Below are positions 1 through 9,251 of a DNA stretch of 64,000 nucleotides, piece after piece. The stretch spans positions 806,001 through 870,000 of the forward strand of contig CAWFTU010000001.1 in NCBI GenBank assembly GCA_963818725.1, given 5' to 3'. How positions within the stretch are numbered: position 1 is the first letter of the stretch; the number at the start of each line of letters is the position of its first letter. Both the position numbers and the translations under genes were made by a program. A model generated the notes under the pieces. The model saw nothing but the letters and a program-made list of their open reading frames with translations, was not told the DNA's origin and made no database searches. The stretch is from DATFDN01 sp963818725. Its GTDB lineage: Bacteria; Pseudomonadota; Alphaproteobacteria; Acetobacterales; Acetobacteraceae.

Positions 1-1478
1 GCAGCTTCATCCTGCTTGAGCCCGCCGGCAAACGACCGCATCTCGCTTTCGGCCGCGTCGGCCAGCCAGCGGTCGAGTTCGTCGCTCTTCCGCTCGCGCA
101 CGATGGCCGCGAAGCTCAGGGCGAGATCACGTGCCAGCGCAAGAGGCGCCGAGGTGGCGAGCAACTGATTGAGATATTGCTGCTCCTCCGCCTGCAGCGT
201 GGACGGGTCGGCGGTGAGCATCCGAGCCACGCGCCGTAGCGGCGGCACCGTGAAGCAGGAGTCAGCCCGGCCGGGGTGACCTGCAAGGCGCTGCCGGGTA
301 GCCCATTCGGTGACGACGCGCAGCCCGCCCTGGAACCCGGCATCCCGCAGTTCGCGCCACAGCTGGGTTCCATTGCGGCACCCCTCGGCCCAGCGTCGCT
401 CGAGCGTGGCGCGGTAAGGCTCCAACATGCTCCGGCGGGGGCGGAAGGGATCCGGCCCAGCGCCGCGCAGCCAACGCCGGGCCGTGTTGCCTCCGATGGC
501 CAGCCTGCGCACGATCTCCTTGATCGGCATGCCCTCCCGCCGGAGGCGCATCACCTCGTCATAGATGTCGTGTTGCCTGCGCCACCGTTCCCAGTGTCGC
601 CGTTCGGCACTCGTCATCGGCGGTGCCACGGTCGTGGTCGTCTCTGCGGTATCCAGCTGCGCGGCGGACCGCACCTCGCGCCTGCGGCGCCGGACAGCAT
701 CGAGCAGGGCGCTGCTGCAGTTCTCCAGCAGGTGCCAGCGGTCGCTGACCTGAACGGCGTCGGGCGCGCCCCGGCCTGCGGCGTCCGCATAGGTTCCGCC
801 ACGGTCGCGGCTGAGCACCTCGGCTCCGGGATGTGCCTTAAGCCAGGCGACGAGCGTGTCGGCGCGGCGGTCCGGCAGGAGGTCGACCACACGGTGGCGC
901 TCGAGGTCAACGAGAATGGTGCCGTAGCGCCTGCCACGGCGCCACGCCCAGTCGTCTACCCCGAGTACCCGCGGAGCCTGGGCGGGGGTCTCCGGCGCTC
1001 CGCGGCGGAGCATGCCGAGCAGGGTGGTGGCGCCAACCGGCATCGTCAGGCGGCGCGCCAGGCGAGATCCGGCTTCGCCACCAAGCGCGAGACCGATATG
1101 GCGTTGGATCTCGGCCAGCCGTGCGGTCCGACGCGCTCGCGGTGCGGTCACTTCGGGAAGGCGCTCGGCAAAGATCCGGCGCTTGCATCCGCTGGTCGTG
1201 CAGCGGAACCGCCGCGCCTGGACGCGCAGGGCGACGATCTGTCCCTGCCAAGGCAGGTCGGCCAGGGTCCGCTGGTAATGGCTATGCACGCGCGCGGACG
1301 CCGCGCCACAGCGCGGGCAGACGGAGGTCAGCGACTTCGGGCGGGAGAGAATGACGACGCGGTCAAGCCCGGGAAGGACCTGCTCGACGAACAGGCCCTC
1401 CGGGATCATGGGCAGGAGATGGGAGAGCAACTCGGCACGGAATGAAGAAGGAAGCTGTCCTCCTCCATATGGGGTCAC
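1..1478 (-). CDS. ISL3 family transposase, C-terminus beyond window edge
   Basis: DDE transposase of the ISL3 family. The minus strand translates without a stop from 1478 to the window edge. An N-terminal zinc-finger-like region (CPRCG followed by HSHYQRTLADLPWQG and a CTTSGCKRRIF segment) is followed by the catalytic core starting LGVDDWAWRRGRRYGT, with DRGGTYAD and VSDRWHLLEN further on, all hallmarks of the family. After the core comes the arginine-rich region with an HTH (EIVRRLAIGGNTARRWLRG) seen in the longer ISL3 transposases. The start is uncertain: GTG at 1478 has a GAGG just upstream; ATG at 1409 has no visible ribosome-binding site. The frame is clean, so the element may be active, but the C-terminus is unseen. 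Confidence 0.85.
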   Translation of the reverse strand, partial: MTPYGGGQLPSSFRAELLSHLLPMIPEGLFVEQVLPGLDRVVILSRPKSLTSVCPRCGAASARVHSHYQRTLADLPWQGQIVALRVQARRFRCTTSGCKRRIFAERLPEVTAPRARRTARLAEIQRHIGLALGGEAGSRLARRLTMPVGATTLLGMLRRGAPETPAQAPRVLGVDDWAWRRGRRYGTILVDLERHRVVDLLPDRRADTLVAWLKAHPGAEVLSRDRGGTYADAAGRGAPDAVQVSDRWHLLENCSSALLDAVRRRRREVRSAAQLDTAETTTTVAPPMTSAERRHWERWRRQHDIYDEVMRLRREGMPIKEIVRRLAIGGNTARRWLRGAGPDPFRPRRSMLEPYRATLERRWAEGCRNGTQLWRELRDAGFQGGLRVVTEWATRQRLAGHPGRADSCFTVPPLRRVARMLTADPSTLQAEEQQYLNQLLATSAPLALARDLALSFAAIVRERKSDELDRWLADAAESEMRSFAGGLKQDEA

Positions 1479-1520
1479 GCCACCTCAAGCGACCACCTGC
1501 ACCAGAAACCGCGGAGAGCC
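1..1520 (-). mobile_element. ISL3-family insertion sequence, partial
   Basis: The element runs off the left edge. Its inner boundary is placed at 1520 because the minus strand there reads GGCTCTCCGCGG, and ISL3 elements typically begin with GGCTCT; a luciferase-like coding frame resumes right after it at 1521. Almost the whole visible length is the transposase. The other end and the expected 8-bp target duplication (AAAGTTCG would be the right-hand copy) lie outside the window and cannot be tested. Confidence 0.8.
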
Positions 1521-1934
1521 AAAGTTCGACGCCGATTGACACCCGCGCAGCTGATCGAGCGGCTGAGGCAGTACCAGGATGCCGGCGTCGACCAGGTGAT
1601 CTTTGTCCAGCAGGCCGGCCGCAACACGCACGCGGATATCGTCGCCTCACTGGAGCTGTTCGCGGCCGAGGTGATGCCCGTGCTGAAAGCCGATCAGGTT
1701 GAGCGGGACGCGCGGAAACGTTCTGAACTGGCGCCGTTCATCGAGGCGGCGCTGAAGCGGAAGAAACGAATGCAGCCGCCCACGGTGGAGGCGATACCGC
1801 CTATTCCGGCGTATGGTCGCACAGTGGTGGCAGGGGATCGTACCCCGGCAAACCTCGCGGCCCGGCGTGGTGGGGGGATTCATATCCCGAGCGAGGACCC
1901 GTCCGAGAAGGTTCGAGCGGCGGGGAGCGATTAG
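1521..1934 (+). pseudogene. LLM-class flavin-dependent oxidoreductase, C-terminal remnant
   Basis: The frame starting directly at the ISL3 boundary reads LTPAQLIERLRQYQDAGVDQ, then VIFVQQAGRN and a helical tail ending in an EAALKRKKRM stretch. This matches the last part of luciferase-like (LLM) monooxygenases, where 'ERLRxYxxAGVDQ' precedes the final barrel strand and helix. About 130 codons remain; the N-terminal FMN-binding two thirds are missing, presumably beyond the inserted element. The only in-frame start is a TTG at 1536, so the fragment is unlikely to be expressed as a functional enzyme. Confidence 0.7.
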
Positions 1935-2137
1935 CCGTTTCCGGACACTCGGAACCTTCGAGTTCCGTTCACCTTTGACGCAAAGCGCAATCCGGGTCGA
2001 ACCCTCCGGATCAGCCTGATCTCGCTAGTACCAGCGTTGGTGCGAAATTGCCGGGCCAGGCTTGGGGGTGCGAGGTGTGAGCGTATAGGCCCGCTCGCTC
2101 GTTCTCCGGAGAGACCACGCAAAGTTGTGGTAGGTGA

Positions 2138-2467
2138 TCACGCCGCCGCTGTCAGCCTGTGATCGTCATTGGCGGGCCGGAAGCCCGGATGGCGGTGGCG
2201 GAAGGCGGCCTCGAGCGTGTCGTTCAGCACCGCCGTGCGCACGTCCAGGAAGGGCTGCACGATGGCCCCAAAGTCCGCAACATCATGCAGGGTGTCGGGT
2301 CGGCGGATCTCCAGCACGTCGAGGCTTCCTGCCTGGCCCTCAGGCCCCGTTTCGACCAACCGCAAAACCCACGCCATCCACGATCCCCAGCCGGCAACGA
2401 CCCGACCGGTCATACCGATCTCGTTCTTATCCCCCCAATCTCTGGACACTCTCCCACAGCCACACAT
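2138..2467 (-). pseudogene. Degenerate transposase-like fragment (possibly ISKra4 type)
   Basis: A 109-codon frame contains LRLVETGPEGQAGSLDVLEI near its middle and ends VLNDTLEAAFRHRHPGFRP plus a short tail. The first segment resembles the N-terminus and the last the extreme C-terminus of ISKra4-type transposases, which are normally over 400 residues, so this may be an internally deleted copy. The identification rests on remembered family sequence and is weak; the frame could be a non-coding relic. The remaining bases 1935-2137 and 2468-2500 show nothing I can assign. Confidence 0.35.
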
Positions 2468-2500
2468 GCACCAACGCGGGCAGGAACCCCTTTTCGACTT

Positions 2501-5215
2501 TCAAACCACGAAGCGGCACCTCTCCTGGGGCGTGCGCATGTCCATGTTGCGGCCGCGGTTGAGGTGGTCGTCGATCTCCGCCGCGCCGCCGATCATGCGG
2601 CCATAGAGGAAAACGTTGAAGGCCGCGGTCTCGAGGTCCTTCGCGCTGAGTGCGCCGGCGCGAAAATCCTTCCAGAGGAGGGCCAGAAGAAGCGCCGCGA
2701 TGACGGCATCCACGTTCACGCAGAACACATAAGGAGAGGCCCCTGCCTCGTAGAGCGCCTGAACGAGCTCGCGGTAGAAGGCTTGGAAGATGTTGTAGTC
2801 CCCATGCTCTTCCATGTACTTGGCGATGAACCGCTCGCGCGGGTCGTAGTTCACCGGCTTGCCCTTGAAGACAGGGTGGTGCACGCCGGGAAGCGCGCGT
2901 GGTTCGCCTGTGCCGGCTTCGCGGGACTGGGCTTTCTGCGCGCGATAGGTCTCGGCGAAGCTGCGCGCCATCGCCTTGAGGTCGATGCCGTGATCGGGGT
3001 CGGTCGGATCGAGGAGGTCGACACCCTGAAATCGCTCGAGCAGGAAGGCCATGCCCTCGAAGCCGTTGCCGCCGTGGCTGTAGCCGCTGTGGCTGAGGCA
3101 GCCGACCATGGCCTTGTTGATCTGGACGCGGCCCGGCGTCTGCGGGCCGTCAGCGGAGACCGCGCCCTTGGCGCCGAGCAAGGTGATCGAGCCCGGGCCG
3201 TTGGAGATCAACAGGCCGGTCAGGATTTGCAGCGGGCGGGCCTCGCGCTCGGTGGGCTTGCGGCCGATCAGCGCGAGGCAAAGGAAGTCAGCCACCGTCC
3301 AGCGGCTGAAGCGCTCCTCGCGCGAGATGCCATAAAGGCTGCCGTGCTGATGGTGGCGGCCGGGGATCGAGGCGCCGATCATCACGCCGTAGAGGCGCAG
3401 GTACCACGGCAAGGTTTCGGCCGTGAGGCGCGAAATGCGTTTACGCATCAGTGGTCCCCAGGCCATCGTGGTGGCGATGGCGGCAAGGACGGCGTCGCGC
3501 GAGACCGGTGCGTTCAGGCCGGCGAGGAACCGGAGGAAGACGGAGCGGCCGCCGCGGTCCCTGACGGCGGCGAGCATGGGTTGGGGGCGCGGGTCCTCCC
3601 TCTCGGCGGCGTCGGCCAGGAACAGCGCACGGGTTTTCGCGTCGAGCGCGATGGCCGAGGTGTCGAGGCTCTCGTCCCGCGCGTCAACCAGGCCGGAAGA
3701 GGCGAACAAGTCGATCAGCGCCTTGGTGCAGGCAAGCGCGCGCTCGACGCGCTTCGGGCCGATGATGGCGGCGGCCGCGGCCATGACGGTGTTGGGCGAA
3801 TTGCCGGCCTCGCGCGCGGCGTCGGCGGCGGCGAGCGCGGGATCGCCGACGAGGTTGATCTCGGAGGCGATGGCGATGTTGAGCATCGCGCGATCGTTCG
3901 GGCCGGCAATCTCGTGGACGAGCGGCAGCGCGAAATTGGCCTCCAGCGGCTCGAGCGCCAGATCGAGGACGGAGTGCCCGTGCACGAAGGTCACTTGCGT
4001 CGCGGGGTCCATGAAGGAGGCGCCCGAAGCGTCCTTCATGTTCTGGCGCGGAATCACCGCGCCGATCTGCTTCGACAGCGCCTTGATCTGCGCATCGTAG
4101 GGCTCGGGCGCCTCCACCGTGGGGAGGGCGATCCTGGGGGGTGGCTTGAGCCCCTGGTCGTTCGCCATCCACGGCTTGAGCGCAAGCGTGCCGCGCGGCT
4201 CGAAATCGGGCGCGACGTGGTTGAGGCGCATCACCTCAGTGAGCGCGGCCGGGATGTGGGCGATATTGGTGACGACGGCGCCCTTGGCGGAGAAGACGGG
4301 GCGCTCGGGCGTGAAGATGCCGTCCACGCCGAAGCGCTCGATGAACCAGCGCTCCTTGTCCTCGGCAGTGTCGCCGGAGCCCGCCATGGCGCCGGCGTGG
4401 CCGACGGCGCGCGTCAGCCGCGACTTCCAGCGGCCGACCACGCAGGCAACGATCGGCTTGCTCGGCATCGAAGTTTCGCTCGTAATAGCCGCCAGGCTCG
4501 CAATAGAGCACGGCGGCTTTGGAGCGCGGATCGTTCCTCAGCGCATAGGCGAAATCAGGCGCGGCGTAGTGGATATAGACGTCCTTGCCCGAGGAGATCA
4601 GCGTGGTCGTGCCCCAGCCGGCGGTGGCGAGGTACTGGGCGATGGTGGTGGTGAAGTTGCCGGAGTTCGAGAACAGGGCGATCGAACCCTTGATCAGCGA
4701 TTCGGCCGGATCGTCGCCGCCGAGCGCGCCGCCGATGCGCACCCGGTTCCAGGAATCGGCGACGCCCAGCGTGTTGGCCCCGAAAATGTCGATCCCGTAG
4801 GACTGGCCGATCGCGCGGATCTCGCGGGCGTCATGCACCGCGATCTTCTCGGTGACGATGACGATCTTCCGGAGATCCGGATTGACCCGGACAAGCTCCG
4901 CGACTCCGTCGCGCGCGCCGGAGGGCGGCAGATACACCACCCCGGCGTTGAAGGCGTGCCCCGCATCGATCCCTTCGCGGACCGTGTTGTAGACCGGGAT
5001 GTCGCCGATCGGCGTCGCCAGCGTCTGGCCGCGGCGGCCGGGCGAGGTGCCGAAGACGACATTGCCGCCGGAGAAGGCGTGGCTGACCGGCGTGACCTGG
5101 CGGGATTCGCTGCCCAGGATATTGAGCACCGCCACACGGTCCGCGCGCGTCGCGATCTCGGCGAGCGAGGCGATGCCGAGATAGTAAGGGAAGCCCGCGA
5201 TCCCTTTCTGGAACA
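2501..5215 (-). CDS. ATP-citrate lyase-like large subunit (CoA-ligase alpha plus citrate-synthase-fold lyase), frameshifted
   Basis: Predicted to take the phosphoryl-activated citrate made with its partner, form citryl-CoA and cleave it to acetyl-CoA and oxaloacetate. The start at 5215 has a strong GGGAGGGG ribosome-binding site. Residues 1-250 are the succinyl-CoA-synthetase-alpha-like CoA-binding part (FSNSGNFTT near 175). After the shift, RAVGHAGAMAG near 270 carries the phosphohistidine loop. The last third has citrate-synthase-type active-site segments: GYSHGGNGFEG (near 710), GVHHPVFKGK (near 780) and CVNVDAV (near 835). The combined product of about 905 residues is some 300 longer than the roughly 610-residue Chlorobium-type large subunit. 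The frame breaks at about 4464: deleting one C on the coding strand gives the continuous NFDASKPIVACVVGRW. It lies 33 bases after the small subunit, so probably co-transcribed. Confidence 0.75.
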
Positions 5216-5248
5216 TTGTCCCCTCCCGGTGATCTTTTTCCCCGGCTG

Positions 5249-6529
5249 TCAGGCGGCTTGCCGGACTCCAAGACTGGTGGCGATCTCGGCGCGACCGCTC
5301 GCGCGCATCCAGTCGTCCACCTCTTTGGCGTAGTTGACGACCTCGGAGATGGCGCTGTCGAAGCCGAAGAAACGGTAGGGCAGGCCAAGATTGTCGCAGG
5401 TCTCGGCGAGCGCCGCCATGCCGCGCACGAGATTGGGGCCGCCACGGCCGACCACGACGTAGAGCGGCGTCAGGCCGTGCTGGCTGAAATGCTCGCGCAG
5501 CGCGTCGCCCATGGCGCGGAAGGTCTCGTGGATGTCCGTATTGTTGGACTTGCCGCCGATAATGAACAGAACGTTCGTCTGCGCCAGCCAATGCTTGAAG
5601 CAGATGCGCGCGACCGCCTTCATCTTCTCGTAGGGCGGGTTGCCCCCGAAATCGGAGGAGATGATCGCCGCCTCGCCGAGCACCTGCGTCACCAGCGAGT
5701 TGGCCCCGCCGCCGAAGGTGGGAGCGAGGATCGTGCCTTCGGGATTGATGACGAACACGTCGGACTGGCCCTGGTGGGTGCGCAGGTTGTTCACCTCCAG
5801 CTCGAAGGCGGAAGCATCGGCGGCGAACAGATCGTCGGGCAGGCCGAGGCGCTGCCAACGCGGGTCGTCGCGGTCGAAAGCACCCTTGAAGTCGCACGCG
5901 GTAGGGGTCGGCCGGCCGCCGCGGCTCGTGCCCATGCGGATCGGGTTGAGTTCGAGCGTCGTCATCCCGTAGTGGTGGAACAGCTCCCACAGCTTGGGCA
6001 GGTGCTGCACGAGCGGGGAGATGATCTCCTTGGGCGCGCCGATGTCGGAGAGCGCGTTGGCGACGACGAAGGCCTTCAGGCCGGTGAGCGCCTCGAACGG
6101 CACGTTCGCGAGGTGCTTCTTGTCCAGCTCCTCGATGTCGACGCCGCCCATGTGCGTCAGCGTCATGGTCGGCGCGCGGAAGACCGTGGAATCGGCGATC
6201 GAGAAATAGACTTCGTGCTCGGCCGGGATACCCGCCTCGAAGGTGACGCCGTTGGCCTTGGCGGTGGCGTTGCCGTGGCGATGCTCGACGAAAAAGAGCC
6301 GCTCCCGCTCGGCCAGCGCGGTCTTGAGATCCGAGGCCCTGCCGATCAGGCCGGCCTTGCCCTTCTTGCCGACCCCGCCCTTGAAGAGCGGCTTGATGAA
6401 GACGGTCCGGTGCCGGTCGATCAGGCGCTGGATCTCGGCTTCCGAAGCGGCTGGGCCGAGCACCTCGGTGACGGGAAAGTCCACGTGCTGGAGGAGAGGG
6501 GCGCCGTGGAGGAGGCCGGTGAGTTGCAT
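5249..6529 (-). CDS. ATP-citrate lyase-like small subunit (ATP-grasp plus citrate-binding domain)
   Basis: Predicted ATP-dependent citrate-activating subunit working with the downstream large subunit. Residues 1-240 look like the ATP-grasp fold of succinyl-CoA synthetase beta: a lysine/glycine-rich loop (GGVGKKGKAG, 51-60) and a TLELNPIRM segment (191-199) supplying metal-binding Glu/Asn. Residues 255-420 match the citrate-binding domain of ATP-citrate lyase: TFGGGANSL (271-279), FGGNPPYEKM (294-303) and IIGGKSNNTDIHETF (323-337) align with the human enzyme's GGGAS, SGAP and IIGGSIANFTN regions. The 426-residue length fits the separate small subunit of two-gene ATP-citrate lyases. ATG at 6529 begins the conserved region; the longer upstream frame is not conserved-looking. 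Succinyl-CoA or malyl-CoA ligase activity is an alternative. Confidence 0.78.
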   Translation of the reverse strand: MQLTGLLHGAPLLQHVDFPVTEVLGPAASEAEIQRLIDRHRTVFIKPLFKGGVGKKGKAGLIGRASDLKTALAERERLFFVEHRHGNATAKANGVTFEAGIPAEHEVYFSIADSTVFRAPTMTLTHMGGVDIEELDKKHLANVPFEALTGLKAFVVANALSDIGAPKEIISPLVQHLPKLWELFHHYGMTTLELNPIRMGTSRGGRPTPTACDFKGAFDRDDPRWQRLGLPDDLFAADASAFELEVNNLRTHQGQSDVFVINPEGTILAPTFGGGANSLVTQVLGEAAIISSDFGGNPPYEKMKAVARICFKHWLAQTNVLFIIGGKSNNTDIHETFRAMGDALREHFSQHGLTPLYVVVGRGGPNLVRGMAALAETCDNLGLPYRFFGFDSAISEVVNYAKEVDDWMRASGRAEIATSLGVRQAA

Positions 6530-6542
6530 AGCGGCAAAATCC

Positions 6543-7415
6543 CTACGGGCTGGTTGACGAAGGTTGCAGTTGCCCCGGCTGCCGTGATCGCGGAGCCTCG
6601 CTCGCCTCTGTCCTGCCGACACCATGTTCGACTGGCACCATCGGCTCCATGCCACTTTCCCCTATGGCGGGCGCGGCGGCAGGCGAGGCGAGGAATTTGA
6701 TGAGGGCTCTGGCCGCTTCCGGTTCCCTGGAACCGCTGACGATGCCGGCGGAGAACACCGTATACTTCTGCACCTCGGGCGGGAGCGGCCCAACCAGCTC
6801 GATCCCAGGGGTCGGCTTCAACTCGCTAATCTGCTGGAAGCCGATCTCGGCCTCGCCGCGCGCGACGACGGCGCCGACTGGCTCGGCGGGGATCATCCGG
6901 GCCTTGCCCGCGACCTGGTCGGCGATGCCCAGACGCTTGAACAACACATTCTGGATGTAAACGCCGCTGGCGCTATCGGAATAGGCGATCGACCGCGCGG
7001 CCAGGAGCGCGCGCCGCAGGGCGTCGACGGAGCCGATGTCCGGCTTGGGCGCGCCCGCTCGTACGACGACCCCGATACCCGAGCGCGCGAGGTCCACACG
7101 GCTGTCCGCGAGGAGCTTTCCCTGCTTGATCAGGTCGTCGAGCGCGTAGCCGACCATGATCACCACGTCGATCGGCTCGCCGCGTCGGAGCCGGGCAGGC
7201 ACTGCATTGGCCGTATTTCCCATGGACGGTCCCCACTCGGTCACGAGTGTGTTGCCAGTAGCGCGCTCGAACTCAGGAGCCAGCGCGCGATAGGCCGCCG
7301 CGAAGCCCCCGGAGCTGACGACCCTGATCTCGGCGGCCTGGACAGCACCTGCCAGGAAGAGAATGCCCACCAAGCCGAGTGCCGCCGCACGCGACACGAT
7401 GGGCTGTAACTTCAT
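6543..7415 (-). CDS. ModA-type periplasmic substrate-binding protein (orphan)
   Basis: Secreted solute-binding protein of the molybdate-like class. A signal peptide (MKLQPIVSRAAALGLVGILF, cleavage likely after AVQA) precedes IRVVSSGGFAAAYRALAPEF, the typical first strand and helix. Further family features include YSDSASGVYIQ and IGFQQISELKP. The start has a GAGGAGGG site. No permease or ATPase gene is nearby, so this is an orphan; many such proteins of this subfamily bind organic anions rather than oxyanions. It lies between citA and the citrate-lyase-like genes with short gaps, suggesting a role in sensing or uptake of the same substrate. The last 25 or so residues (after SGMEPM) are an unusual Ser/Arg-rich tail and may reflect a small indel. 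Confidence 0.75.
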   Translation of the reverse strand: MKLQPIVSRAAALGLVGILFLAGAVQAAEIRVVSSGGFAAAYRALAPEFERATGNTLVTEWGPSMGNTANAVPARLRRGEPIDVVIMVGYALDDLIKQGKLLADSRVDLARSGIGVVVRAGAPKPDIGSVDALRRALLAARSIAYSDSASGVYIQNVLFKRLGIADQVAGKARMIPAEPVGAVVARGEAEIGFQQISELKPTPGIELVGPLPPEVQKYTVFSAGIVSGSREPEAARALIKFLASPAAAPAIGESGMEPMVPVEHGVGRTEASEAPRSRQPGQLQPSSTSP

Positions 7416-7465
7416 GGCACCCTCCTCAATGGCAAACAGGGTAGCTTACGGCAAAGCCAAAGCCG

Positions 7466-8774
7466 TCAAGCCGGCCGGCTTTCGGCCGTGCTGACCAGGG
7501 CTGGAACTCCTCGATAGATCAGGACCGTCCCTATCAACCCGCACGCACCTCCGAACCCCATCCAGAACGCAGGCGCCGCCCGGTTGCCCGTCGCCGCGAT
7601 AAGCCAGGTCGATACGAGCGGCGTGAACCCGCCGAACAGGGCGGTGGCGAGCGAGTAGGCGAGGGAGAAACCGGCTGTGCGTACGGTCGCCGGAATGACC
7701 TCGGTCAGCGCGACCACCATTGCCCCGTTGTAGCTGCCATACAGAAAGGACAGCCACAGCAGTACCGATGAGCATCGCGGTGAACGAGGCATGGGCGACC
7801 AGCCACGCGAGCGCCGGATAGGCCGTTACCAAAGTGAGGCCCGAGAACAGGAGCAGAATCGGTTTGCGGCCAACCCGGTCCGAGGCGGCGCCCATGATCG
7901 GCAGCCAGATGAGGTTGGACAGGCCCACGCAGAATGTCACCCCGAGGCTCGCGGTGGCGGAAAGCTTGAGCACGTTCCTCCCGAAAGTCGGCGTGTAAAC
8001 CGTGATCGTGTAGAACGAAATCGTGGTCATCGCGACCAGCAGCATGCCGAGCAGCACAATCTGCCAGTTCCGGGCGAGCGAGGCGAAGATTTCGCGAGCC
8101 GAGGGGCGCTGCTTGCGGTGTAGGAACTCCGGCGTCTCCTCGAGCGAGCGCCGGATATAGAAGAGGAAGGGCACAATCATGCAGCCGATGATGAAGGGCA
8201 CGCGCCAGCCCCAGGCCGCCATGTCGATGGGCAGCAGCGTTGCGTTCAGCACATAGCCGATTACTGCCGCAACCATGATCGCGACTTGCTGGCTCCCGGA
8301 TTGCCAGGAGACGTAAAAGCCCTTGTTGCCGGGCGTCGCCATTTCGGCGAGGTAGACCGAAACGCCGCCCAGTTCGACGCCCGCCGAGAAGCCCTGGAGA
8401 AGCCGTCCGATAAGCACGAGGAAAGGCGCGAAAAGCCCGATGCTCTGGTAGCCCGGCACGAACGCGATCAGGATCGTGCCGCTGGCCATGATCGTGAGGG
8501 TGACGAGGAGGCCCTTGCGACGCCCGATCTGATCGACATAAGCCCCAAGCAGAATCGCCCCGAGCGGCCGCATCAGGAATCCCGCGCCGAAGGTCATGAA
8601 GGTCAGCATGAGCGAGGCGAAGTCGCTGCCGGCCGGGAAGAATGCCTTGGAAATGTACGTGGCATAGAACCCGAAAAGAAAGAAATCGAACATCTCGAGG
8701 AAATTGCCGCTCGTCACGCGCAGCACCGTGGCGACCTTGGAACCGGACATCGCTGCTACCGCAGAACCAGCCAT
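7466..8774 (-). CDS. citA: Citrate:proton symporter, MFS metabolite:H+ symporter family, frameshifted
   Basis: Inner-membrane importer for citrate or a close tricarboxylate. It resembles enterobacterial CitA closely along its length: LRVTSGNFLEMFDFFLFGFY at the start, SADRVGRK-type loops (YVDQIGRRKG), LLQGFSAGVELGGVSVYLAE in TM4-5, and ATPGNKGFYVSWQSGSQQVA. Twelve hydrophobic segments are visible. The frame breaks near 7763: after MLIGT the protein continues in the next frame as LLWLSFLYGSYNGAMVVALT to the stop at 7466. Removing one base restores a CitA-like sequence, so this looks like a single-base insertion, real or technical. It is the first gene of a minus-strand run leading to the citrate-lyase-like genes, giving uptake followed by ATP-dependent cleavage. 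Confidence 0.85.
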
Positions 8775-8927
8775 GTTTCGTCCCCTCGCTGAGATTATGG
8801 CTGCCGATTGGATGCTGAACGAAAGGGTGCAAGGTTCACCGGCAAGGCCAGTTCGGCAAACTCGCCAACGTAACCATCCACCTTACCCCACGGTCAGCTT
8901 GCATACAAGAGGGGGGACAATGCCGTC

Positions 8928-9101
8928 ATGGCAGTAGCGATCACCCGCTTGGATCTGTCGGCAGCTGATCTACGGGCACGGGCGGCCCGTACCGAGGACG
9001 CGAAAGCGGCGCGCCGGCTGCTGGCCATTGCCTCGGTGTTGGAAGGATGGTCGCGTGCGATTGGACTATCGAGGCCGCCTTCAGCCGGTGCAAACGGATG
9101 A
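8928..9101 (+). pseudogene. IS630 family transposase, N-terminal fragment
   Basis: ATG at 8928 opens MAVAITRLDLSAADLRARAA followed by AKAARRLLAIASVLEGWSRA, the conserved N-terminal helix-turn-helix start of IS630 transposases. Similarity ends near 9050 and the frame stops at 9101, leaving about 40 recognisable residues of a normal 340 or so. It marks the left edge of the accessory island. Confidence 0.65.
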
Positions 9102-9220
9102 TCGGCGACGGGCTGCGCGCGCGTACGGATATGCGTCGGACGATCGAGATGGTTGTGGCGGTCCAAGCGCTCAACCGCATACTGGAGCTCGGACGCCCGA
9201 CCTATGTCCGCTTCGCCTGA
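9047..9220 (+). pseudogene. IS5-like transposase, C-terminal fragment
   Basis: In a different frame, directly abutting the IS630 fragment, the sequence reads DWTIEAAFSRCKRMIGDGLR and ends ALNRILELGRPTYVRFA with a stop at 9220. The 'xAAFSRxKRxIGDxLRxR' pattern followed by ALNRMLELG is a typical end of IS5-group DDE transposases. Two unrelated transposase ends joined here show repeated insertion and deletion at this site. Confidence 0.55.
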
Positions 9221-9251
9221 TCCCAGATCGAGTCGGGCTCACTGCATCCAT

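Noticed and set aside
276..1445. Plus-strand open frame over the ISL3 transposase
   Set aside because: The minus strand carries all transposase motifs; the plus frame has no family features.
4455..4475. Programmed ribosomal frameshift in the citrate-lyase large subunit
   Set aside because: No slippery heptamer or downstream structure is evident, and identical +1 lesions occur in unrelated genes, making an extra base more likely.
2159..4654. Long plus-strand open frame opposite the citrate-lyase-like gene
   Set aside because: It is the complementary shadow of a conserved minus-strand gene in GC-rich DNA; its translation is rich in Arg/His/Gly/Ala without recognisable motifs.
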